A stretch of 36,733 bases of DNA, taken from contig CAYONM010000013.1 of NCBI GenBank assembly GCA_964405325.1, positions 1 through 36,733 of the forward strand, written 5' to 3'. The position numbers and the translations under genes were made by a program. This DNA comes from CAYONM01 sp964405325. Lineage in GTDB: Bacteria; Planctomycetota; UBA11346. Below the pieces are notes generated by a model. It had not been told where the DNA came from and ran no database searches. It worked only from the letters and a program-made list of their open reading frames with translations. Within the stretch, counting starts at the first letter, position 1, and every line of letters begins with the position of its first letter. Below, piece after piece: positions 18,039 to 25,790 of this stretch.

Positions 18039-18287
18039 TTGCATCCGGAGGATCCACCGGCTTGGCGGCGGCGATTCCCGGTGTTCGGCGCGGTTTCCGG
18101 CAGCGTCGCCTGTCTGGCGGCGATCAAGGTGCTGGCCGGTTTTGGCGAGCCGCTGTACGACCGTTTGTTGCATAGTGATCATGCGGGACATGACCATGAG
18201 CACGCTGCCCATCCGGCGACGGCCGGGTTGTCCCGATTGCGGAAAGGTGGGCTGAGTCATGCGATCGAGTCATGTGGTGTTGCGTGA
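18039..18287 (+). CDS. Small His-rich membrane protein, possibly frameshifted
   Basis: 82 codons from TTG 18039 (GTG 18081 is the alternative). A hydrophobic segment (VFGAVSGSVACLAAIKVLAG) is followed by HSDHAGHDHEHAAH, a dense His/Asp cluster that looks metal-binding. In this frame the end (GLSRLRKGGLSHAIESCGVA) overlaps the next gene by 29 bp. Removing one base near 18228 would instead give ...PATAGCPDCGKVG and a stop at 18253-18255, three bases before the permease ATG. The CPDCGK end and the better spacing suggest a base error or a shift. Function unknown; metal handling is a guess. Confidence 0.45.
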   Translation: MHPEDPPAWRRRFPVFGAVSGSVACLAAIKVLAGFGEPLYDRLLHSDHAGHDHEHAAHPATAGLSRLRKGGLSHAIESCGVA

Positions 18288-19515
18288 GATGCTGCACCGA
18301 CCCCTGGGTTGGGTGCTCGGCACTCTGGCGGTGGCGGCGGCGGTGGCTTGTGTGCTGCTGGTCAGCGGCTTGTTGCGTGGGCACGATGCCGAGACGCGGA
18401 CTCTGGTGCTGCAGTTGGAGGGGCGCGCCTCGGAGCGGATGAAAGCGCTCAACAACGAAGCGCGTATTTTCTCCAAGAACCTCGGCTTCAATATCCTGTT
18501 GCTACCGGCAGAGCAGGATCTGGGCCGGTTCTGGGCCAACAATCAGTCCGATGTCTTTTTCGATCAGAGCGTGGCCGAGCAATTGGCGGCGGCTCAATTG
18601 GACAATCTCAACCATCTGTTGCCGGTGCTGCGGCACCGGATCGAATGGCCGATCTATGATGGCGATGTCGTCCTGGTTGGCATTCGGGGTGAGATCTACA
18701 TCAAGAATCCCCTGAAGCAGAAGCCAATGGAGCAGGCGATCGAACCCGGTCGCATGCTGCCAGGGTCGACCGTTGCTGAGCGACTCGGTTTGCAGGCGGG
18801 GGACCGGGTGGAATTGGCGGGAAAGGCCTTCCAGGTCGAGCGGGTCCTGGAGAAAAAAGGCAACCAGGATGACATTTCCATCCTGATGAATCTGGACGAT
18901 GTCCAGGCCATCGTCGAGCGGCCGGGGCAGATCAGCGGCATCATGGCGCTCAGTTGCGTTTGTGCTGGCGGCCGGGTGGAGCCGATCCAGCAGGAATTGG
19001 CGCAGCATGTCTCGGGGATCCAGGTCGTGGAATTCACCATTCGTGCGCAGGCCCGCAAGCGCGCGCGGGAATCGATACAGGATGCCGCGCGCGCTGAGAT
19101 CAAGGATATCCAGGGCAGCCGCGATACGCTGCGCGCACAGCTGAACCGCTTCGGTACCGCTCTGGCCATCGTGGTCGGCGTCCTGGCCGCGATCCTGGTT
19201 TTTGCTCTGAGTCTGGCCAATGCCCGGGAGCGGCGCGGTGAGGTGGCGATGTTGCGCGCCATTGGCCTGAGCACCTGGCGTATCCTGGTGTTGTTTGAAT
19301 GGAAAGCGGGCCTGATCGGCTTGGTTGGCGGTTTGCTGGGTTGTTGCATCGGCCTGGGTCTGATCCGCTTTGCTTTGGCGCCGCAGGCGCTGCCGATCTG
19401 GCAAGCGGTGGCGGTGGTGGTAGCCGCGATCGCGGTTACCAAGCTGGCCGCCTTTTTGCCGGCGGTGTTGGCGGCGCGCACCGATCCGGCCACGGTATTG
19501 TCGGAGGAAGCCTGA
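18259..19515 (+). CDS. FtsX/MacB-type ABC transporter permease
   Basis: 418-aa permease of the lipoprotein-export/MacB class. TM1 is at about residues 17-41, followed by a large periplasmic domain with a coiled-coil stretch (RARESIQDAARAEIKDIQ) and then three C-terminal helices (ALAIVVGVLAAILVFALSLA, LIGLVGGLLGCCIGLGL, AVAVVVAAIAVTKLAAFLPA). The FtsX coupling region RRGEVAMLRAIGLSTWRI is clear. Systems of this class move lipids, lipoproteins or peptides, or act as mechanotransmitters, rather than importing sugars. Its stop overlaps the ATPase start by one base (TGATG). The substrate is not evident. Confidence 0.85.
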   Translation: MRSSHVVLREMLHRPLGWVLGTLAVAAAVACVLLVSGLLRGHDAETRTLVLQLEGRASERMKALNNEARIFSKNLGFNILLLPAEQDLGRFWANNQSDVFFDQSVAEQLAAAQLDNLNHLLPVLRHRIEWPIYDGDVVLVGIRGEIYIKNPLKQKPMEQAIEPGRMLPGSTVAERLGLQAGDRVELAGKAFQVERVLEKKGNQDDISILMNLDDVQAIVERPGQISGIMALSCVCAGGRVEPIQQELAQHVSGIQVVEFTIRAQARKRARESIQDAARAEIKDIQGSRDTLRAQLNRFGTALAIVVGVLAAILVFALSLANARERRGEVAMLRAIGLSTWRILVLFEWKAGLIGLVGGLLGCCIGLGLIRFALAPQALPIWQAVAVVVAAIAVTKLAAFLPAVLAARTDPATVLSEEA

Positions 19516-20189
19516 TGATTCATCTCGACCAGGTTCAGAAATCCTACGGCCGTTTGCCGGTGTTGCAGAGCTGCAACGGACTGGTGCCCATGGGCAGTTT
19601 TGCAGCCGTGCATGGTCGCAGCGGTTGCGGTAAGAGTACCCTGCTGTTGATCATCGGCGGTCTGCTGCAAGCCGATGCCGGAGAGGTGGTGGTGGCCGGT
19701 CAGAACATGGCGGAATTGCCATCGCGTGATCGCGAGCGTTTTCGCGCCGAGAGCATCGGTTTCGTGTTTCAGCGTTTCCATCTGCTGCCATATTTCACGG
19801 TGGCAGAAAACATCTGCGCCAGCAGTCTGGCCTGGGGCTGGGATGATCCGGTGCGGCTGCAGGAATTGTTGGAGCATTTTGGTTTGGACGAGCGGCGCGA
19901 TCATCGCCCAGGACAATTATCCGTCGGCGAGCAGCAGCGCTGTGCCTTGGCGCGGGCGTTGTATCATCGGCCGCGGGTCCTGCTGGCCGACGAGCCGACC
20001 GGTAACCTGGACCACGAGAACGCCAGCATCGTCTTGGACACCTTCGCCGCCTTTGCCGAAGGTGGCGGTACCGTGCTGATGGTCAGCCACGATGACCGCG
20101 CCACCGCCCGCGCCGACCGGTGCTTCCTGCTGCAGGACGGGCAATTACAGGAGCCGGAAACCGCTGCAGTGAAGCCGGCGGTGGAATAA
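19515..20189 (+). CDS. ABC transporter ATP-binding protein (LolD/MacB type)
   Basis: 224-aa ATPase partner of the preceding permease. Walker A is GRSGCGKST, the Q-loop is FVFQRFHLLP, the signature is LSVGEQQR, Walker B/D-loop is VLLADEPTGNLD, and the switch His is in LMVSHD. The signature has Val where LSGGQ normally has its second-position Gly, and Glu for Gln. The first change is uncommon but occurs in some transport ATPases. The short A-loop region and FHLLPYFTVAENI agree with the LolD/MacB subclass. Coexpression with the permease is almost certain. Confidence 0.88.
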   Translation: MIHLDQVQKSYGRLPVLQSCNGLVPMGSFAAVHGRSGCGKSTLLLIIGGLLQADAGEVVVAGQNMAELPSRDRERFRAESIGFVFQRFHLLPYFTVAENICASSLAWGWDDPVRLQELLEHFGLDERRDHRPGQLSVGEQQRCALARALYHRPRVLLADEPTGNLDHENASIVLDTFAAFAEGGGTVLMVSHDDRATARADRCFLLQDGQLQEPETAAVKPAVE

Positions 20190-20206
20190 TCTCGGCCTCG
20201 GTTGGA

Positions 20207-20325
20207 TCTTGCTCGTTGCGCGAGCATTTTGGTGGCGTCTCGTCCATGTTCCGCCCAGAACGGTCCTTGGTCGGAGGTGCGGGCCGCAGGTCCTCGCGCT
20301 TGGAGGCGCTCGCCTGGGCAGCCGC
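20207..20325 (-). repeat. Dispersed repeat C, copy 2
   Basis: On the minus strand this region reads tccaagcgcgaggacc, ccgaccaaggaccgtt, cgccaccaaaatgctcgc and gcaacgagca. These are the same ordered blocks as 13470-13575. It sits between the converging ABC ATPase and rpmA genes, where a bidirectional terminator would be expected. Confidence 0.55.
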
Positions 20326-20389
20326 GTGCAACGCAAACAACGAAGGCTGCGGCAGCCTCCGTTGGTGGATGTTCAGAACAAAGCGTGGG

Positions 20390-20647
20390 TCAGTTGGCGG
20401 CAGTTTCGGCCGGGATCACATCGACGCGATGCTGGCTGCGGAACTGCACGGTACCGTCGACCAGAGCGTAGATGGTGTAGTCCTTGCCGAGTCCGACGCC
20501 CTTGCCGGGGCGGAACTTGGTGCCGCACTGCCGGATGATGATGCTGCCGGCGGTCACGGTCTGACCACCGTAGGCCTTGAGGCCACGGCGCTTGGAAATG
20601 GAATCGCGACCGTTGCTGGTGGAACCTTGACCCGTTTTATGTGCCAT
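20390..20647 (-). CDS. rpmA: 50S ribosomal protein bL27
   Basis: 85-aa bL27, whose N-terminus reaches the peptidyl-transferase centre. MAHKTGQGSTSNGRDSISKR and GLKAYGGQTVTAGSIIIRQ are diagnostic. There is no cleavable N-terminal extension, so Prp-type processing is not expected. An agtacgaggt ribosome binding site precedes the ATG. The usual partners rplU upstream and obg downstream are absent: downstream is repeat C and the end of a convergent ABC gene, and upstream is a divergent FHA-like gene. The gene therefore appears monocistronic. Confidence 0.96.
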   Translation of the reverse strand: MAHKTGQGSTSNGRDSISKRRGLKAYGGQTVTAGSIIIRQCGTKFRPGKGVGLGKDYTIYALVDGTVQFRSQHRVDVIPAETAAN

Positions 20648-20922
20648 GCTGACCTCGTACTTGGGGCTGTTGAATTGAGGCGCGGGAGGCTAGGGAACCG
20701 GTTGGTGATTGCAAGGGAATAAGTGTCGATTCGCCAGTGGTAGCGAAGCGAATCAACAAAAAACGCAGTCGGAGCGGGTTGCGTTCTTGGGAGGAGGAGC
20801 CTTTCAGGCATTTGTGTTTCATACAGCAGATGGTACGCTGTGTGATGCGCTCCGGCATGTCTGAGAGTGCCCGTAGCGTGCGGGTCGCTGACAGGGCGAG
20901 CTCGCTACCGTCGGGAGGATTC

Positions 20923-21954
20923 ATGGTCGCGACACTGGTCTGTACCCAGGGCAAGCGGCAGGGCATCGCCATGACCCTGCCCGCCGGACGATCACTGCGG
21001 ATTCGTTTGCGGGTGAATGGCTCGTTGGCTGGGATTCTGCATATCAGCTCCGGTCAACAGGACTATCGCTTCCAGAACAACAGTCAGATTCCCTCGGAGC
21101 TCAATGGCGTGCCGATGCAGTCCGGCATGATGCAAGCCGGGGACCGGCTGCGCTGTGGCGAACATAGCTTCGAGTTGCGCTCGGGCTCGGATGCCGCGGC
21201 CGAGGATCGCACCTCGTTGGATCTGGAAGACCAGATCACCAGCCCCATGGAATTGGCCGAGCAGCTCTCGCGGGAGCCGCATCCCGACTCAACCGGGTCG
21301 GTGCCGCAGCTCAGCGATGCCAGTGATCAGTCGGGCCGTCGTCGCTCGGGCCGTCGTCTCAGCGCTTCGCGACGGGCTGTCGTGCTCAAGCGCAATGGCC
21401 ACAATGGCGGTATCCTGCAGCGTATCCGGATTGCCTTGGTGCCCTTCAAGAAGCGGGACGATCGCGAAGAGCAATTGGACGCGCTGCAGCAGGAGCGCGA
21501 TCGGATGTTGCGTCAGGCTGGCCGCCTGGCCTTGGAATACCAAGGTGGCTTCGGCTTGCCGGCCGGCTTTCTGGTCCGTTTGACCAGTTGCAATCAGGGC
21601 CTGAAGTTGAGCGCATGGGATCTGGCGGCGCCGGACCTGGAGCGTTTCCGAACCATGCATCAGCGGCTTCGTATCCTGGATGCCGAGATCATGAGCCTGC
21701 GGGCTGACTTGGGCCGGCCGCTGACCGAGGACCTGGGTGAGTTGCGACCGGATCTGGACCATGAGCTGCACGATCGCCAGGAGCGCAGCTATCGCCGTCT
21801 GGATGACATCGGTACCGACGAGTATGCCTGGCACCTGGATGAGGCCGCTGCGGAACGTGCGGAGCCGGCAGACGGTAAGAGACACGGCGATACCCGCGTC
21901 TTGAAGGCAGTTGAGGCTGCGGAATTGCGCGCCGGGCAGGCTGATTCCCGCTGA
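20923..21954 (+). CDS. FHA-like domain protein upstream of ftsH
   Basis: 343 aa, not recognised as a named protein. Residues 1-88 resemble a degenerate FHA domain: a beta-rich segment with NGVPMQSGMMQAGDRLRCGE, the typical late FHA strands. The phosphopeptide-binding Arg, Ser and His pattern is not clear. Residues 95-165 are a Ser/Arg-rich linker with RRRSGRRLSASRR. A helical region follows (REEQLDALQQERDRMLRQAG) and then an acidic C-terminus. The start ATG 20923 is set by gggagg; the frame is open 62 codons upstream without protein-like sequence. ftsH begins 78 bp later on the same strand. Confidence 0.6.
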   Translation: MVATLVCTQGKRQGIAMTLPAGRSLRIRLRVNGSLAGILHISSGQQDYRFQNNSQIPSELNGVPMQSGMMQAGDRLRCGEHSFELRSGSDAAAEDRTSLDLEDQITSPMELAEQLSREPHPDSTGSVPQLSDASDQSGRRRSGRRLSASRRAVVLKRNGHNGGILQRIRIALVPFKKRDDREEQLDALQQERDRMLRQAGRLALEYQGGFGLPAGFLVRLTSCNQGLKLSAWDLAAPDLERFRTMHQRLRILDAEIMSLRADLGRPLTEDLGELRPDLDHELHDRQERSYRRLDDIGTDEYAWHLDEAAAERAEPADGKRHGDTRVLKAVEAAELRAGQADSR

Positions 21955-22032
21955 CGACGAGGCCGCGGCGGGACGTTGCTGGCATCTGCAGCCGCCTGTT
22001 TATGATCGTCCCTTCCGGAGAAAGACCGCTAC

Positions 22033-24009
22033 ATGTCGGAATCACCCAAACCCCAACCGCCGCAGATGCCTCGCCAGCGCGGCTTTTTACCGGTGGCCAT
22101 GCTGGTCATTGGCTTGCTCTTGCTGGTCATCTGGATGATCAGCCAGCAGGCGGCCGAGAATGTCAATTGGCCCGAATTTCTTGAAAAGGTCGAAGCCGGC
22201 GAAGTCGCCAATATCACCACCGGCCAGGAAGTACTGAACGCAGAAATGCGTCAAAGCAGCCCGCATGCGCGGGTGGTGGTCAATTATCCGGGCGGTTCCT
22301 TTACCGCCTATGAGCGCGAACAGCTCGATGAGAGTCTGCGCATCGCCAAGGCCGAAGGCCACGTGGTGGTGCACAAGGGCGTGCAGCCGGAAGGCCCCTG
22401 GGCCGGCATGCTGATCCAGCTCCTGTTCATCGCGGCCTTGGTGGTCTTGCTGTATGTCCTGTTCATGCGGCGCATGGGTCAGGGCGGTGGGGTGCTGAAT
22501 TTCGGCAAGAGCCGGGCCACCTTGGTTTCCAAAGGCAAGAGCGGCAAGACTTTTGCCGATGTCGCTGGCGTCGACGAGGCCAAGGAAGAGGTCCAGGAAC
22601 TGGTCGAATTCCTGCGCAATCCGGAAAAATTCCAGCGACTGGGTGGCCGTATTCCCCGTGGCGTCATGCTGGTCGGCTCGCCGGGCACCGGTAAGACCCT
22701 GCTGGCCAAGGCCATCGCTGGCGAAGCAGACGTCCCGTTCTATTCCATCAGTGGCTCGGATTTTGTCGAAATGTTTGTCGGCGTCGGTGCTTCGCGGGTG
22801 CGCGACCTGTTCCAGAACGCCAAGGAAAACAGCCCCTGCATCATTTTCATCGACGAGATCGATGCGGTTGCTCGACGGCGCTCGGCTGGTGGCACCACCG
22901 GTGGCCACGATGAGCGCGAGCAGACCCTGAATGCGATCCTGGTGGAGATGGACGGTTTCGCTTCGGACGACAAGGTGATTGTCATGGCCGCCACCAACCG
23001 GGTCGATGTGCTGGATCCGGCGCTGATGCGGCCGGGTCGCTTCGATCGGCACATCTTCGTCGATCTGCCCGACATCAAGGGCCGTGAGCAGATTTTATCG
23101 GTGCATACCAAACGCATCACTATCGATCGGACCGTGGATTTGGAAGTCATCGCCCGCGGCACTCCGGGTTTTTCCGGCGCCGATCTGGAGAGCCTGGTCA
23201 ACGAGTCGGCGCTGCATGCGGCGCGAAAAAACCGTTCCAAGGTCAGCATGCGGGATTTGGAATACGCCCGCGATCGGGTCGCCTTTGGCCGCGAGAAAAA
23301 GGGTCGCAGCAAGCACATGCCGGTGGAGGAGAAGCGGATCACCGCCTTCCACGAAGCCGGCCATGCCGTGGTCCAGTTGTTGCAGCCGGAATGCGATGAG
23401 TTGCACAAGGTCAGTATCATTCCGCGTGGTCGTGCCTTGGGCATGACCATGGGGCTGCCCAAGGAGCGCTACAGCAAGTCCAAGCGCGAGCTGCTGGCGG
23501 ACCTGCGGGTGCTCTATGGCGGTCGCATCGCCGAGGAGGTGTTTTGCGATGACATCACCACCGGTGCCTCCAACGACATCGAACGCGCCACCATGTTGGT
23601 GCGTGGCATGGTCTACGAATGGGGCATGTCCGACAATATGGGGCCGCTCAAATACACCGAGGAGCATCAGGGCTGGACCGGCCAGGAGAGCATGCTGGCG
23701 GTGTCCGAGGATACCCGGCGGGAGCTGGACGACGAAGTTCGGCGGATCATCGACAGCTGCTACAGCGAGGCACGGCAGTTGGTCAGGCAGAACCGCGACC
23801 GGATCGAGCGTTTAACCCAGGCCCTATTGGAATGGGAGACCCTGTCTGCTGAGCAGATCCATCGCCTGATGGAGGGAGAGGACATCGGCCGTCGGCCATC
23901 GCAGCTGGACAGCAATACCTTGGCCACGCCAGAGCCGGAGTCAGAAGCCAAGCCGACCCGGGACGAAGGGCTGGAAGGTGGCGACGGCTTACAACCCAGT
24001 TTGGCCTAG
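22033..24009 (+). CDS. ftsH: ATP-dependent zinc metalloprotease FtsH
   Basis: 658-aa inner-membrane AAA+ protease for membrane-protein quality control. TM1 is at about residues 18-38 and TM2 at about 126-147, enclosing the periplasmic FtsH-ext domain. The AAA module has Walker A GSPGTGKT (215-222), Walker B IIFIDEIDAV and the second region of homology (ATNRVDVLDPALMRPGRFDR). The zinc site HEAGH is at 440-444. The C-terminal tail is acidic and low-complexity. Length is normal. It follows the FHA-like gene by 78 bp and converges on queF. Confidence 0.96.
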   Translation: MSESPKPQPPQMPRQRGFLPVAMLVIGLLLLVIWMISQQAAENVNWPEFLEKVEAGEVANITTGQEVLNAEMRQSSPHARVVVNYPGGSFTAYEREQLDESLRIAKAEGHVVVHKGVQPEGPWAGMLIQLLFIAALVVLLYVLFMRRMGQGGGVLNFGKSRATLVSKGKSGKTFADVAGVDEAKEEVQELVEFLRNPEKFQRLGGRIPRGVMLVGSPGTGKTLLAKAIAGEADVPFYSISGSDFVEMFVGVGASRVRDLFQNAKENSPCIIFIDEIDAVARRRSAGGTTGGHDEREQTLNAILVEMDGFASDDKVIVMAATNRVDVLDPALMRPGRFDRHIFVDLPDIKGREQILSVHTKRITIDRTVDLEVIARGTPGFSGADLESLVNESALHAARKNRSKVSMRDLEYARDRVAFGREKKGRSKHMPVEEKRITAFHEAGHAVVQLLQPECDELHKVSIIPRGRALGMTMGLPKERYSKSKRELLADLRVLYGGRIAEEVFCDDITTGASNDIERATMLVRGMVYEWGMSDNMGPLKYTEEHQGWTGQESMLAVSEDTRRELDDEVRRIIDSCYSEARQLVRQNRDRIERLTQALLEWETLSAEQIHRLMEGEDIGRRPSQLDSNTLATPEPESEAKPTRDEGLEGGDGLQPSLA

Positions 24010-24179
24010 TGCCTCGTCCAAGCAACCATGTCGGGTAGCTTCGCCTGACACGGCATCTGCAGCGTTGCAGAGCCCTCGAAATGGCGCTGCCATTCCTTCG
24101 AAAGACCATGCGGTCCGCCCAGAGCCTTACCTCTTCCGCACGATGCTGCGCCACCCGATTTCGCTGCATTGACGAAGCG
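24010..24179. other. Convergent ftsH-queF intergenic region
   Basis: 170 bp without a gene. A 7-bp stem (tgtcggg / cctgaca, one G-T pair) with an 8-nt loop lies at 24029-24050, and another inverted pair is near 24078-24098. There is no T run. These may act in termination for the two converging genes. Confidence 0.35.
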
Positions 24180-24701
24180 CTAGACGGTGCCGGGCCCCGA
24201 ATAGCGGCCTGGTGCGTAGTGCAGCTGCCGCTGATGCAGCAGGTCCTGGGCCCGGGCGTCGCCGTCCAGGGCCCATTGCACGTAGGGCCAGATGGCGATG
24301 GAGCCGCGGCTGTCGAATTCGCCGACCACCTCCAGGTAGCGCGGTTCGATGCAGGTCACCAAATCGTCGCAGATGATTCGGCAGACGTCCTCGTGGAAGT
24401 CCCCGTGCATGCGGAAACTGCCCAGATATTCCTTCAGGGATTTGCTTTCCACCAGCTGCCGTCGGGGCAGGTAGTTGATGGTCAGCCGCGCCCAATCGGG
24501 CTGGCCGGTTACCGGACACAATGAGGTAAAGCGTTCGCAGGCCAGGCTGACCCATTGGCTCTGGCCGGGGTAGGTGCGATCCGAGCTCAGCGGCACGGCT
24601 TCCAGCAGACTGGGGGTATAGGTGAAGGGTGTCTCGCGGCGTTTGCCCAGACTGGCCTGGGGCAGTTGGTCGTCGCTACGGAGGCTGCTGATCTCAGTCA
24701 T
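24180..24701 (-). CDS. queF: NADPH-dependent preQ0 reductase QueF
   Basis: 173-aa single-domain QueF. It reduces the nitrile of 7-cyano-7-deazaguanine to preQ1 for queuosine in tRNA. Nucleophile Cys62 lies in RFTSLCPVTGQPDWA, and the family motif ESKSLKEYLGSFR is at 85-97. The following HGDFHEDV block is also conserved. The start is ATG 24701 with a strong aaaggagg site, overlapping the folA stop as ATGA. A longer frame to 24734 lacks support. No other queuosine gene (queC, queD, queE, tgt) is in the window. Confidence 0.94.
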   Translation of the reverse strand: MTEISSLRSDDQLPQASLGKRRETPFTYTPSLLEAVPLSSDRTYPGQSQWVSLACERFTSLCPVTGQPDWARLTINYLPRRQLVESKSLKEYLGSFRMHGDFHEDVCRIICDDLVTCIEPRYLEVVGEFDSRGSIAIWPYVQWALDGDARAQDLLHQRQLHYAPGRYSGPGTV

Positions 24702-25174
24702 GACGCCTCCTTTTGCCAGATGCGGAAAATACAACCGCTCTCGCCGGTGTGCTCGTGGATCAGGTTGAATGGCTGTAAGTCCACCTCGGGAAACCAGGTA
24801 TCGCCGGGTGGTTCTTCCGGAATCTCGGTCAGGTACAGCCGGGTCACGCGTGGCAGCGCCAGTCGGTAGATCTGCTCGCCACCGCCGATGAAGGGCTCCG
24901 GATCGTCGGTGACCAGTGCCAGGGCTTGATCCAGATCGGGCACGGTTTCAAAGCCCGGTAAGCCGGCTTCTGGCCGTCTGGTCAGCAGGATATTCCGCCG
25001 CCCCGGCAGGGGTTTGCCCAGGGCTTCGGCGGTGCCACGGCCCATGATCACGGCGTGGCCCTTGGTCTTGGCCTTGAACCACTGCAGGTCCTCGGAGTAG
25101 TGCCAGGGCATCTGACCCTGATGGCCGATGACCCGGTTGCGCGCCTGCGCGACAATGAGTGAAAGCCCTTGCAT
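24698..25174 (-). CDS. folA: Dihydrofolate reductase
   Basis: 158-aa DHFR that reduces dihydrofolate to tetrahydrofolate with NADPH. MQGLSLIVAQARNRVIG and MPWHYSEDLQWFK, with the catalytic acid in the second, are typical. VIMGRGTAEALG and NILLTR (cofactor site) and FIGGGEQIY are all in place. Length is normal. thyA, the usual partner, is absent; the gene instead sits between a 41-aa ORF (9 bp upstream) and queF (ATGA overlap). The ribosome binding site is weak, suggesting coupling to upstream translation. Confidence 0.95.
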   Translation of the reverse strand: MQGLSLIVAQARNRVIGHQGQMPWHYSEDLQWFKAKTKGHAVIMGRGTAEALGKPLPGRRNILLTRRPEAGLPGFETVPDLDQALALVTDDPEPFIGGGEQIYRLALPRVTRLYLTEIPEEPPGDTWFPEVDLQPFNLIHEHTGESGCIFRIWQKEAS

Positions 25175-25183
25175 GGCTGGACG

Positions 25184-25309
25184 CTACCGCGCTGCGATCA
25201 TGCGGCCAGTCACCATTCCTGCTTTCGACAGCTGATGCTCGGTGTTGTTGCTGGTGGTGGTGATGCCCATGCTGGCCATCTGGCCGCAACGGCTGCAGCG
25301 GCCTACCAC
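25184..25309 (-). CDS. Candidate 41-aa CxxC small protein
   Basis: A short frame between pyrI and folA on their strand. From GTG 25309 it reads MVGRCSRCGQMASMG and onward to MVTGRMIAAR and a TAG stop. It begins 25 bp after the pyrI stop and ends 9 bp before the folA ATG, so it fits the operon like a real gene. One CSRCG knuckle could bind zinc with a later His or with a second subunit. The composition (Thr, Ser, Asn, Met) is protein-like and unlike the Arg/Pro/His-rich alternative frames. No family was recognised, and the start codon is uncertain. Confidence 0.4.
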   Translation of the reverse strand: MVGRCSRCGQMASMGITTTSNNTEHQLSKAGMVTGRMIAAR

Positions 25310-25334
25310 CCTGTTTGGGAAGACCAGCTGGTGG

Positions 25335-25790
25335 TCAGATCATGGTGAGCTGTCCGCCGCGAAACAGGCGCTCGCAGTGGCGACACTGGACCGTCAACGG
25401 CGAGGAAGCGCGGGTAAGGAATTCCGTTGGCCAACTCTCGTGATTGGTAATGCAGTTGGCATTCTTGCAGCGGGCGACATTGATGAAGCGTTCCGGTACG
25501 ACCACCGTGCGTTTTTCCACCACCGCGTACTCGCGAATGATGTTGACGGTGGCCTGCGGTGCTAGCAGCGCTAGGCGATCCAAGCCGGCGGCGTCCAGCT
25601 CGCGGCCATTGATTTTGATCACGCCTTTGGTGCCGCCGTGTTTGCTGCGAAAATTGATGCCGATCAGGACTTCGTCGCCTCCGTCGGCAATGGCGCTGGC
25701 GATCTGTAAGGTGCAATGGGAGGGGATGTGATCGATCACGGTACCATTGGCGATCGCTTCCACTTGGCGGACGTGCGGTGCTTTCGTCAT
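25335..25790 (-). CDS. pyrI: Aspartate carbamoyltransferase regulatory subunit
   Basis: 151-aa PyrI, the nucleotide-binding subunit that gives ATCase its CTP/ATP allostery. The N-terminal allosteric domain has VEAIANGTVIDHIPS. The C-terminal zinc domain has the four ligands Cys108, Cys113, Cys136 and Cys139 (RCKNANCITNHES, CRHCE). It overlaps the pyrB stop as ATGA, so catalytic and regulatory chains are made together. Confidence 0.95.
   Translation of the reverse strand: MTKAPHVRQVEAIANGTVIDHIPSHCTLQIASAIADGGDEVLIGINFRSKHGGTKGVIKINGRELDAAGLDRLALLAPQATVNIIREYAVVEKRTVVVPERFINVARCKNANCITNHESWPTEFLTRASSPLTVQCRHCERLFRGGQLTMI

Noticed and set aside
17743..18255. 170-codon frame overlapping the end of the sigma gene
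   Set aside because: The first part is an out-of-frame reading of the sigma C-terminus. Only its last residues (CPDCGKVG) look meaningful, and these are discussed with the His-rich gene.
24597..25340. Riboswitch (preQ1 or THF type) in the queF/folA region
   Set aside because: queF and folA have no leader: their junctions overlap or are 9 bp, and no preQ1-type hairpin-A-rich tail or THF-like fold was recognised.
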